From Periplaneta americana (taxonomy: Eukaryota > Arthropoda > Insecta > Blattodea > Blattidae): a stretch of DNA of 64,000 bases. Position 1 is the stretch's first letter. Each line of letters opens with the position of its first letter. Shown one piece after another: positions 45,830-56,400 of this stretch. The DNA is taken from assembly GCF_040183065.1 (NCBI RefSeq), contig NC_091120.1, positions 15,145,708-15,209,707 on the forward strand, in the 5' to 3' direction. The position numbers and the translations under genes are program-made. Below the pieces are notes generated by a model. That model was not told where the DNA came from and ran no database searches. It saw nothing but the letters and a program-made list of their open reading frames with translations.

Positions 45830-47325
45830 GGCTCTGGAACCCTAACCATTTTATGACCGTATCATAAGCACATAGTCTAGCTCTGGAACCCTAACCATTT
45901 TATGACTATCATAAGCACATAGTCTAGCTCCAGAACCCTAACCATTTTATGACCGTATCATAAGCACATAGTCTAGCTCCGGAACCCTAACAATTTTATG
46001 ACTATCATAAGCACAGATTCTAGCTCTGGAACCCTAACCATTTTATGACCGTATCATAAGCACATAGTCTAGCTCTGGAACCCTAACCATTTTATGACCG
46101 TATCATAAGCACATAGTCTAGCTCTGGAACCCTAACCATTTTATGACTATCATAAGCACATAGTCTAGCTCTGGAACCCTAACTATTTTATGACCATATC
46201 ATAAGCACATAGTCTAGCTCTGGAACCCTAACCATTTTATGACTATCATAAGCACATAGTCTAGCTCCAGAACCCTAACCATTTTATGACCGTATCATAA
46301 GCACATAGTCTAGCTCCGGAACCCTAACCATTTTATGACTATCATAAGCACATAGTCTAGCTCTGGAACCCTAACCATTTTATGACCATATCATAAGCAC
46401 ATAGTCTAGCTCTGGAACCCTGACCATTTTATGACCGTATCATAAGCACATAGTCTAGCTCTGGAACCCTAACCATTTTATGACTATCATAAGCACATAG
46501 TCTAGCTCCAGAACCCTAACCATTTTATGACCGTATCATAAGCACATAGTCTAGCTCTGGAACCCTAACCATTTTATGACCGTATCATAAGCACATAGTC
46601 TAGCTCTGGAACCCTAACCATTTTATGACTATCATAAGCACATAGTCTAGCTCTGGAACCCTAACTATTTTATGACCGTATCATAAGCACATAGTCTAGC
46701 TCTGGAACCCTAACCATTTTATGACTATCATAAGCACACAGTCTAGCTCCAGAACCCTAACCATTTTATGACCGTATCATAAGCACATAGTCTAGCTCTG
46801 GAACCCTAACCATTTTATGACCGTATCATAAGCACATAGTCTAGCTCTGGAACCCTAACCATTTTATGACTATCATAAGCACATAGTCTAGCTCTGGAAC
46901 CCTAACTATTTTATGACCGTATCATAAGCACATAGTCTAGCTCTGGAACCCTAACCATTTTATGACTATCATAAGCACATAGTCTAGCTCCAGAACCCTA
47001 ACCATTTTATGACCGTATCATAAGCACATAGTCTAGCTCCGGAACCCTAACCATTTTATGACTATCATAAGCACATAGTCTAGCTCTGGAACCCTAACCA
47101 TTTTATGACTGTATCATAAGCACATAGTCTAGCTCTGGAACCCTGACCATTTTATGACCGTATCATAAGCACATAGTCTAGCTCCGGAACCCTAACCATT
47201 TTATGACTGTATCATAAGCACATAGTCTAGCTCTGGAACCCTAACCATTTTATGACCGTAGCATAAGCACATAGTCTAGCTCTGGAACCCTAACCATTTT
47301 ATGACCGTATCATAAGCACATAGTC
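45830..47325. repeat. 49/47-bp satellite array, about 31 units
   Basis: The unit reads TAGCTCTGGAACCCTAACCA, TTTTATGACCGTATCATAAG, CACATAGTC. About 20 units are 49 bp and 11 are 47 bp. The only length difference is in the centre of the inverted repeat TTATGA-CCGTA-TCATAA, where short units have CTA. Variants (CTCCAG, CTCCGG, AACTATTTT, CCCTGACC) recur in a fixed order, showing higher-order structure. Non-coding. Confidence 0.97.
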
Positions 47326-47890
47326 TGTCAGACAAAAATTATGAAAGTTTATCAATTACAGAAATGAAACTTCCTATCCAAAACCGTCAGTTCTGTTATA
47401 GCTGGGTTTCTGGAGATTTGCTGTAACATTTTTCATTAGCTGAAATAGAAGCTAGTGCATTGAGTTAGCATGAGAACTTTTATATAGTAACAGGGATTTT
47501 CTTCGTAAATCGTTAGAATGTTAGTAGGATTTTTAATTTAAATTTCACACCCATCAATTTGTTGTTACCTATTTCATGCAGGAAAAACACTATTGTAGAT
47601 CCAAAAGAAGAAAGCATCTACAGTAAGAAATTAGAATTACAGTAATGTTTTCTTATGGAGGGATTGCAGAGGTCCCTGGTCCCTGTCTATGGGGCCCCAA
47701 TCACTCTGCCCTGAGTAGAATTGTAGAGTTTCTGTTTGTCCTTCTGTCTGTCTGTCTATTCATCCATCTATCTAGTAAGAAATAGTGTAAGGCAGGCTCA
47801 TTTTTTTTTTTAGAAAAAAAGTTTACTGTACTTCATCACACCTTCCCATTATACAGTAAAAGCCATGGTACAAAAACCTAATTCATAGCA
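47326..47890. other. Gene-free stretch right of the satellite
   Basis: Short GTCT-rich run near 47739-47760. Nothing coding. Confidence 0.35.
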
Positions 47891-47896
47891 TATACC

Positions 47897-48741
47897 AAAT
47901 ACCTTACTATAATAATACCAGACAACTGTATACTAGCAGCATTGACGTGAGTGCAAAATATCACGGACCTGACATCTAGAAAAGCGGCGTGGAATTACGT
48001 CCACAAATACAAATATTAACATAGCCGGATTCGGTCTAGTTTAAAACGTGAGTTACTAATGTGGAATAATATATGAAACACTTGAGAAATGTTGAATAAT
48101 ATTTAATGTAAAATTATTATCTTATATCGATGCTGCATATTATGAGAAATATTGCATACTTCATATTACTTTCCGTAATTAATTGTTACATATTTTTTCT
48201 TTGCTTTAGCGAGACAAAATCAATTATGACATTAAGAACGAATTTACAATAATGCTTTATATACGCACTGCTGACAACTGCAAAGATAAAATTCATAGTA
48301 ATATGCTTGTAATAATTAAAGACATGTGGACAACAATAAAACTTAATTTGATAAACCTTAAAATTTCCGATGCATTTTAACTTCTATTCATTTATTAGGT
48401 CTAAATAAAAAAGCTAATTTGTATTTTTCTATCAACACAAAGACGAAGGAATTAGGCCAACTAAAGAATGTTGTTGACTCATGTTTTATGATCCCTCAGA
48501 AATCGAAAATAAGATTTGGAGCAATTTGTAATGTTGTAATTTTGTGATAATTATAAACAGCACATATTCACCCTGACATTTAAACACAGCACTAATTAAT
48601 AAAACTATTAACTAGCCCAGCAACGATATACATTGCAGTTGATCACAGCGAGTATCGCCACACCGGCCGCCTAGGTAGCAGCACCAGCATCATTCACGCA
48701 CAGAACTGCTAGCTGTTCGGTATTATTATAGTAAGGTATTT
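47897..48741. mobile_element. Inverted-repeat DNA element, Merlin-like or unassigned
   Basis: Perfect 23-bp inverted ends starting AAATACCTTACTATAATAAT, about 845 bp apart. Flanking 9-mers GCATATACC and GCTTATATT match at 6 positions, a weak hint of a 9-bp duplication. No transposase. Confidence 0.65.
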
Positions 48742-48763
48742 GCTTATATTATGTTACTTTTCA

Positions 48764-48792
48764 TTCATTCATTCATTCATTCATTCATTCAT
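48764..48792. repeat. (ATTC)n microsatellite
   Basis: About seven clean units, next to ATTTCTGCCCAAAGACAG. Confidence 0.9.
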
Positions 48793-48929
48793 TTCTGCCC
48801 AAAGACAGATCTTTCACTGCAAACTGAGCATTCTTCACTCTTTTCCACCTTCCTGTTTCCACATATGATCCATGCATTTTAATGTTGTCTATCATCTGAA
48901 TCTTCTAGTCTGAACTGTGTTACAACTAG

Positions 48930-50033
48930 TGCTGTCGATCGATCAAGATATTTAATCGATTAACTATTTGAATTTAATTGATTAATCGAGCTTGTAGACG
49001 TTGTAAATGATATGGGTACAGTTTCAGATACTTTCGAACAATACGCTGGCAGAATGTATATGGTATAAGCGTTTCTGCTGACAGTCGTCTTTAAAACTTT
49101 TTGTAGGGCTCCTCATCATGGCTTCAGAAATAGCTGCTTCTCATTGGATTTTGCCTGCGACCTCCTGCATGGTTTTTTTTAAACACAGAACCTGTTTCTA
49201 CAAATGTTCGATACCACAACATTATGGAATCGTATTAGGTACATTACGCATGTCATACTCATGTCGAAATTCTCTTTGAACTCGTTTAACACACTCAAAT
49301 TTAACATACCAAAAAATACATCGAGTCTGCTGTTGATTTGCAGACTCTATTTAAATCTATGATTTTCATTTCACATTATGTTGATTTTCATTCTTGCCAT
49401 GTATGGAAACTCCCATCTTTTAAGCATATTATTATCAGCAAGAAATTTCTCATACTATCATAATAGCTTTATAATTAAGGAGCAGATTCCTATGTAATTA
49501 AATATTCTTTTTGCGTGTGATAAAACACAATTAACAAAGTTAAAAATTCCGAACATGAAGTTTCAAGTTTAAAACACATATTTTCACAAAAAAATTATGT
49601 AAATACATATTTTCAGGAACATTTCTATTATAAACACATAAATCTTGGAATTTTTTTACTTAAATAATTTTTTTACAAGAACTTTTTAATATTTTAAAAC
49701 TAAATCAATTATATAACTCAGAAGTACGTTATCTTTTTTAAGAATTCTTGGTTGCTTCGTGTATCTGTGATACATCTTCATAATAGTATCGCCTCAAGTT
49801 CTGAGAACTGCTAGGCAGCATATCAGTGTTATTATTAGAGAATAAATTAACATGGACAAGGAGGAGAGATCTTGCAACACATAATTAGGAATGTTTATTG
49901 TTGCTGAAGATGATTTCATTCCACGCTTTGTTTGTGAAACACAACAGATAAGAGCTCGGTATGAACATTATTTAATTTAAACAAATCTCTCGCCTCTCGC
50001 TCATGTCTATCAATTAAGGCAATATATCTTGTT
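48930..50033. other. Probable decayed 5' part of a hAT element
   Basis: A TGCTGTCGATCGATCAAGAT start and ATCGATTAA-type short repeats precede the hAT coding remains at 50034. No open frame was recognised in between. Confidence 0.35.
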
Positions 50034-50554
50034 GTGATTCCCTGTTACTGGGCTTCGTCAATCGATATCCTTCAAGATATACTGAAAGATGCTAGTTTAA
50101 AAAACGATTTGGCTTTCCTATTAGCAAATTTAAGCTTTTTGTGTGACACCACAAAAAAACTCGAAACATCCAAAAACCTGTTGTCTGAAACGGGGAGGTG
50201 CGTGCCGTGGAAATTAAACTAGACTCGCTACCAGGTTCAGAAGCACAATTACTAAGGGACAAATTCCAGAATGTGTTTGGGAAAAACAGTGGATATAAAA
50301 AAATGTGTAAAGTTGCTCAAGTATTGGAGGGTATGCCTGTAGGTGAAATTGATGGTGTTTGTGTTTGTGACATTCCTCTCTTTAAATATGCATGTCTGAC
50401 GTCCTGTGATGTGGAAAGATCGTTTTCACAGTATAAGTCGTTGTTCATAGATAATCGGCATGCATTTGTGATGGAGAATTTGGAAATGATATTTGTTGTT
50501 CACTGCAATTCTCGGCCAACTACTAGCACTCAAGTGTGGTTGGTGAGTACTTAG
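50034..50554 (+). pseudogene. hAT transposase C-terminal fragment
   Basis: Two overlapping frames: YWASSIDILQDILKDASLKN, then GYKKMCKVAQVLEGMPVGEI and TSCDVERSFSQYKSLFIDNR, HAFVMENLEMIFVVHCN. The VERSFS...L...R...ENLE stretch is the hAT dimerisation region. The fragment at 62521-63018 is a relative. One frame change near 50200. Confidence 0.75.
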
Positions 50555-50592
50555 TATTTTTTTTTTCAAGCTAAGTAAGGTATTATTGTAAT

Positions 50593-50594
<2 letters not shown>

Positions 50595-50627
<33 letters not shown>

Positions 50628-50721
50628 TCACGAATTAGGCCTCTGTAGACCTGTTTCGGCCCCATCTAGCAGTCTTCTTAACGGTCTTCCTGGTCGACGA
50701 TGTCCTCTAGGTTTATATTGC
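50595..50721 (-). mobile_element. Short (ATC)n-tailed retroelement insertion
   Basis: Flanked by a perfect 12-bp duplication TTATTGTAATTT (50583-50594 and 50722-50733). The left end is an (ATC)n tail and the body includes TTAGGCCTCTGTAGACCTGT and TCTTCCTGGTCGACGATGTC. Same architecture as 21281-21440, different body. Confidence 0.82.
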
Positions 50722-50734
50722 TTATTGTAATTTA

Positions 50735-52459
50735 AAAAATATATATATTTTTGTACTTTTTAGCACATAAAAAATAAATATATTTAAATTTTTAGCACAT
50801 AAAAATCTGCTCCCTATTTATAATAATAAATTAATATTATCCATACCCAAACAGATCAGCTTGTATATTTTTTTTAATCAGATAATTTTCCAATACTGAG
50901 TTGAAAGTGAAATAATTGCTCTATTTTTATGCACTTGTATTCGTTATTTCATTTATTCATGTATTTGCATTAAAAATGAAAGCTTTAAGAATACATTTGA
51001 ACCATAAAATATACAATTCTGAGGAAGGGTGATTAGTCATACATATGGAAGGAAAAAAAAATTACACCATCATAATACGAAGACATTATATACACATACA
51101 AGATTTATCAGGTACTACATTTGTTTCTTACATGCTCGTCTCAAAGAGAGACTAGAACTTCATGCAATTATTAAAGAAATTGACAGAGTTAAGTTTCTTT
51201 AAAACTTACGGTAATACAGTTTCATATGACTATACTTTTAACATATTCACTGCTGAATTTTGCATAAATATTAATTTATTTCAAACAGAACGAGAATGAA
51301 TGAGTTAGAATTCAGACTGGTCTAGGATTTATAATAATTTTAAATTTCTTTCTTAGTATATATTTCATAAATATACGTTGTTAGCCTTTGTGCTGAACAA
51401 ATGAGGATATAAGTGCGAAAAATTCACTTCGTTTCATAATAACATCCAAGAAAATTGGCAGAATCATTAGCTGTTCTAATTATCTTTCATGTTAGCTTTA
51501 TTTTATGCAGCAGTGCATACATTTTGTATCAAGAAAATATTTGGATATATCAAAGTTGTTAATAATATACACTACCTACATTCAAATTGGAGGCATTAAA
51601 AGGACTGTTACATCTCTCAAAACAGGAAATAACTTATATTATGATCAAATAAATCTCTCTTGTTGACAACACAATAAGAGTTCTTTCTAAAACAATATAA
51701 TGAAATTATAAAATAAGCAAATTTCTCTGGTTGGCACAATAATAACAAAAAAAAAAAATCTTATCGATATAATTAAATTATAAAATGTAAAGACGAGCAT
51801 CAGCAATAATTTACATATGTGCAAAATAATGTCTTATTTACAATATTTTTATTTCAAATTAATAAAACTTAAGTGCACTGCACTACGTTGTTTATTAAGC
51901 ACCTTTGAAGGTTTTGATAACACACAAAAGAATAACACTTATTTTGGATTTAGGCTCTGTTAATGGGACATGAAAATCATACATTTATATTTTCTGAACA
52001 ATTGTAACAAACGAATTTTTGATTTTGTGAAACTGAAAATTCTTTAACATAGAGCAATAAGTTAACAAAAGACCTTTGCATTTAAATGATGTTAGCATTA
52101 CGATTGTTTTCCATTTCTATTTTAAAGATAAGATAAAGCTGAGACTTATTAACAATCCAGCACAAATCAAGAAAGAAATATCAAATAAAGTTTGCTGGGA
52201 TGTTCATTTCTTTTAAACATGCTTAACTCCTACTTGTTTGAAACATAATTTTATATATACTGTATTATATATTGTTCTTTGTTCTAAGTAGCTTTTGCCT
52301 CTGTAAAAAATAGGAATGTAAATAACTATATGTTTGCATTTTGTACAGGATATATTGTGTTATCAGACATTTTCGTTGTATAGTTTTGTATAGTTGTTTG
52401 TTTTCGAGGATTTCCATATTTCTAAGACAATCTCAATGTCAGACTTTGATTTTCCAAAC
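50735..52459. other. Gene-free AT-rich stretch
   Basis: No coding signal. May contain the distal KCTD9 3' UTR, but no signal decides this. Confidence 0.4.
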
Positions 52460-52472
52460 ACTAAAGTAAGTC

Positions 52473-52665
52473 GAATAATTTCGAGGGAAAAATTGTTCCG
52501 GAGCCGGGTATCGAACCCGGGACCTTTGGTTTAACGTAGCTCAGTGGTAGAGCCTTGGTATGTTAAACCAAAGGTCCCGGGTTCGATACCCGGCTCCGGA
52601 ACAATTTTTCCCTCGAAATTATTCAAATCAACTTTACAGGGAGTTATACCTGAAATCTTGATTTG
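52473..52665 (+). mobile_element. tRNA-derived SINE, family B, palindromic copy 2
   Basis: A perfect inverted repeat: 62-bp arms 52474-52535 and 52562-52623 around a 26-nt loop holding the A box (GTAGCTCAGTGGTAGAG). The right arm contains the B box GGTTCGATACC and the family body. A tail follows only on the right (52624-52665). Flanked by a perfect 13-bp duplication ACTAAAGTAAGTC (52460-52472, 52666-52678). The anticodon-like loop reads ATGTTAA, so an Asn-tRNA origin is possible. Confidence 0.9.
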
Positions 52666-52679
52666 ACTAAAGTAAGTCA

Positions 52680-53317
52680 TTCACATTGCTTAGAACTAAA
52701 TTTAGAAACTAAATGCAGAAATGAAATGAACCCACAAGTCCGGAACCAAGATACCATTCTAAAGCCAATACACAATATTAACAATATTCTGTACCAATTA
52801 TCAAACGTCTATGACTTTTTTTTTTCTTAATTCGCTTCTAAAAATGAATAATTTTGTATAGTTATACAAGAGAATATTATCTAAGAAACATTTTATAAGA
52901 ACCAATCGCTTTTCAATACATATTCTAGTGACAGTCATCTCATATAAACTCTAGAAAGTAATCTTTATGTGATTTAATTAACAGAAATAATGAGGTCAAA
53001 TAGCGTCTTCATTTTTTTTTCTCTCAATATTTGGCAGTATTGCTCCTCTACCTCACACAGTTATACCAAAGAAAATAACTATCAACCACGTATGTTCTCT
53101 ATGGTTTACATTTAAATTCTGTAGGCAATAAATATGTTAAAAGTTTTAAGGTACAAATAATACGTTCTCACACAGAGAATACAAAATGCTTTACGTTCAG
53201 CACTTTTCTTGTGTTCTACATGTACGAAGAATTTTAGTTTATCATAATTTTTCAAATGTAAATTCTTACATACTTAATATATAACAAGTCTTGGTGACAA
53301 CTTAATTAAACGTAACA
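52680..53317. other. KCTD9 3' flank or UTR
   Basis: Directly downstream of the KCTD9 stop on the minus strand. An ATTAAA-type signal on that strand lies near 52974, but the 3' end is not determined. Confidence 0.35.
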
Positions 53318-53434
53318 CTAACGAATTGTTTGAGACATGTGAAGTGGAGTTAACATCAGTTCAAATGCTGCATCTTTTAAATTTGCTCCACGTAAATTGG
53401 CTTCGTGTAAATCACTTCCAGACAAATCACAATT
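53318..53434 (-). CDS. KCTD9: KCTD9 last exon with stop
   Basis: 117 nt after acceptor [48 protein letters not shown], then TAG at 53320-53318. The end is near-identical to the vertebrate C-terminus. Confidence 0.95.
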   Translation of the reverse strand, partial: NCDLSGSDLHEANLRGANLKDAAFELMLTPLHMSQTIR

Positions 53435-56400
53435 CTGAAACAGAAAAACAATAGAAATTATTTTTTCAAAGGCATAATGGTCCGTTAAGTACAATATCAA
53501 TTAATCAATACTTAACCGCCCTATTTGTAGCATCTTTAATCTGATTCCGAAACGGTTACCGCAATACTAGAAGAGATCGTGCCGTCCCCCTCTTCATACA
53601 TGTCTTTACAACATATCATTCTGCATACAACTTGGTGGCTACATTACCCAATTTTATTACTTGTTTTAAGTTATATCATGATTTTAATATTGTTTTTAAC
53701 TAGTTAAGACCAGTGTTCACTTTGTTAACATGTTTTGCTCGACCTGAGGATGCCAATATGCTTGGCGAAAACGTTTGTCATCAAAATATATGTAATGTTA
53801 CTTTTGGTATAATATAGAATTTTATGTATTTCTCTTTGTTAAGTATTGACTGAATTACATTCCTCTATTAATTAATAGAAATTATGTTTTCTCCCATAAC
53901 TAGAAGTTGCTGACAAATTTTGTTAATTTTTAAATATTATATTAGTGAGAACACAAAACATGGATATTTAAAGCAAATTAAATTTCATATTCAGGGTGTC
54001 TACCGAAAATTTGAAACAAAAATTAGTTTCAGTTATCACAACTTAATTACCATATATTTCCGAATGTAAGGCACACCCCAAATTCAAGATATAATGAAGT
54101 AAAAAAAAAAAAAAAAGTTTCCCGCATATAAGGCTCACTACAAAATAAAAAATGTACGATAGAAAAGCAAAAAGTTACGAGCAGATCGCCAAAATATTTT
54201 AGTATACGTAATAAGTTTAATGTTCTCTCTTCTGTTTGCTATCATGTTTTTTAAACAGTCTCTATCAAGCATACATTGTTGAGTATTATCATGTCGTAAG
54301 ACTTCCTTCGATTTCAAACAGTAATTCAACTACACCAGTTTTCAGGACATGTTATATTTCTGGCTGAGGCAATGAATACGATTCTGAATTTCAGAGAAAC
54401 TATGGAAATTTATTGAGAACAGCATTTTCATGTTTTCTTTCATATAACTTTAGGAATCAAAAATATATGAAGAGTTCGCGGGAAAAATGATGAATGTCAC
54501 AGTTTTGTTAAGGTTGATGTCATTATCTAATTCAATGGATCACTGCGAAATTCAATGCTGTTCTTATGAAAAATGGTAAAAAGGAGAATTATCACCACGA
54601 ATACAGTAATCCTTTCCTTTATTTTCCATAGAAACAGCACTACATCCCGCAGTTATAGACTCAATTAGATCATTATGTAATCCTTAACAGAAATGTGACA
54701 TTCATCATTTTTCCCGCGAACTCTTCATATTTTACACATCTTACCTGTATTTTGTAACCAATTTCTGTAATTGTAATGCTTTGACTACATATACTGTTTA
54801 CGGAGTGGATTGTAGAAACACAGTGCAATAGTTTATTGATATATGGAATGTCTGAAGTAGATTTTTCTAACAGCAAACATGGTTACAGAATGGAAACTAT
54901 AAAATGAAACAAATTAATTTAACAACATCTAAATTGTAGGACAATAACAAGTGTTTACATTTATAGGTCATATTCTACCTCACTTCGATTATTGCGACGT
55001 TTTGTTCAGTGATCTCAGGATTGATTCCGCTCAGAAACTACAGCATGTTCATAATGCGTGCGTCCGCTTCATTTGTAATGTTCGATACTATGATCATATC
55101 TCACCTTCTTTCGAGAAGTTATCATGGCTTAGGTTACATGACAGGAGAAATCTGCACTCACTTTCTCTCTTATATCGAATTATGCACACTTCATCCCCCT
55201 ATTATTTATTCGCTCGTTTTCATACTCCCTCTCGCTATCATAATATTAATACTCGATCACAACGCAATAACACGCTAGAAATTCCACTTCACACATCATC
55301 TCTGTATTCCTCATCTTTCACTGTTGCTACCTCTCGTCACTGGAACTCTCTGCCGCTTGAAGTCAAGGGTTGCCGAACATTGAAATCTTTCAAATCCAAG
55401 TTAGAAAATTATCTTATGACGAGTTGCCAAACTAACTTACTATTATGACAAGTGTTGTATTGCATGTTTCCACGTACTCTCATTTTTTATGTTCTAGTGA
55501 TATTTAACTTATTTTATATTTCTGCTTTTCATATTTTCCGATAATGGTATATCTATAATGTGATAAGCTGAGCTATATATAATCATAAATTTCCTTACTG
55601 TGTGTACTTAAAAATATTCTATGCTTTGTACTGCACTATTTTATTACTATTATTATTATTATTATTACTACTACTATTCTTATTTTTTATCATCATTATT
55701 ATTATTATTATTATTATCATTATCAATAATTGTCTTATTTTTTTTTATACTTTGTATGCCTCATTTATTTTGACCTACTGTTCACATTTTATTATGCTTT
55801 TTCCTTTCTTTCTGTATGTTATATTATATTATGTCTGATTTCTACTTACTTGTTGTTTACATTTTATTATTATTATTATTATTATCTTATTCAGTTTTGC
55901 GTGTAAAATTGTAGTGTGCTTTGTAAATTTGTAGTGTTTTTTGTAACTCAGTTTTACTCCTGGTTGAGTGTTAGAGAAGGCCGTATGGCCTTAACTCTGC
56001 CAGGTTAAATAAATAATTATTATTATTATTATATACACAGCATATAACATTTAGTGTATTCTGAAAAGTGACTCTTCATAATACTGATCGTAAAGAGACT
56101 TATAAATATTACTAATTTCTGTCGGATTAAGTAGGATCTTGATTCCAGTGTTTCTATACACTTCAAATTCTTATGCCATGCGATGCTTGCCTCAAGGTCA
56201 GCTCCTGCCAACACTGCTGCCCGCAAATCACAGTTCTGAAGATTAGCATTCTTGAGTGTAGCCACACGAAGGTTCACACCAGCCATATTGCTACCTTCTA
56301 AGTTTGCACCCTTCAAGTTGACACCTAAATAAAAGCAAGTAATAATGAAATTATAAGACTTGATTTAACCCTTAACTGTTACAGTTACGAAAAATCATAC

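Noticed and set aside
45830-47325. Possible CRISPR-like or coding repeat array
   Set aside because: The repeats are directly adjacent with no unique spacers and no open frame, and the host is a eukaryote. It is a satellite.
52531-52602. Possible tRNA gene with A and B boxes
   Set aside because: The sequence continues into a SINE body, is palindromic and lies inside a target duplication. It is a SINE head.
55602-55838. Hydrophobic 78-codon frame resembling a membrane protein
   Set aside because: It is made by the TTA/ATT microsatellite in a LINE 3' UTR.
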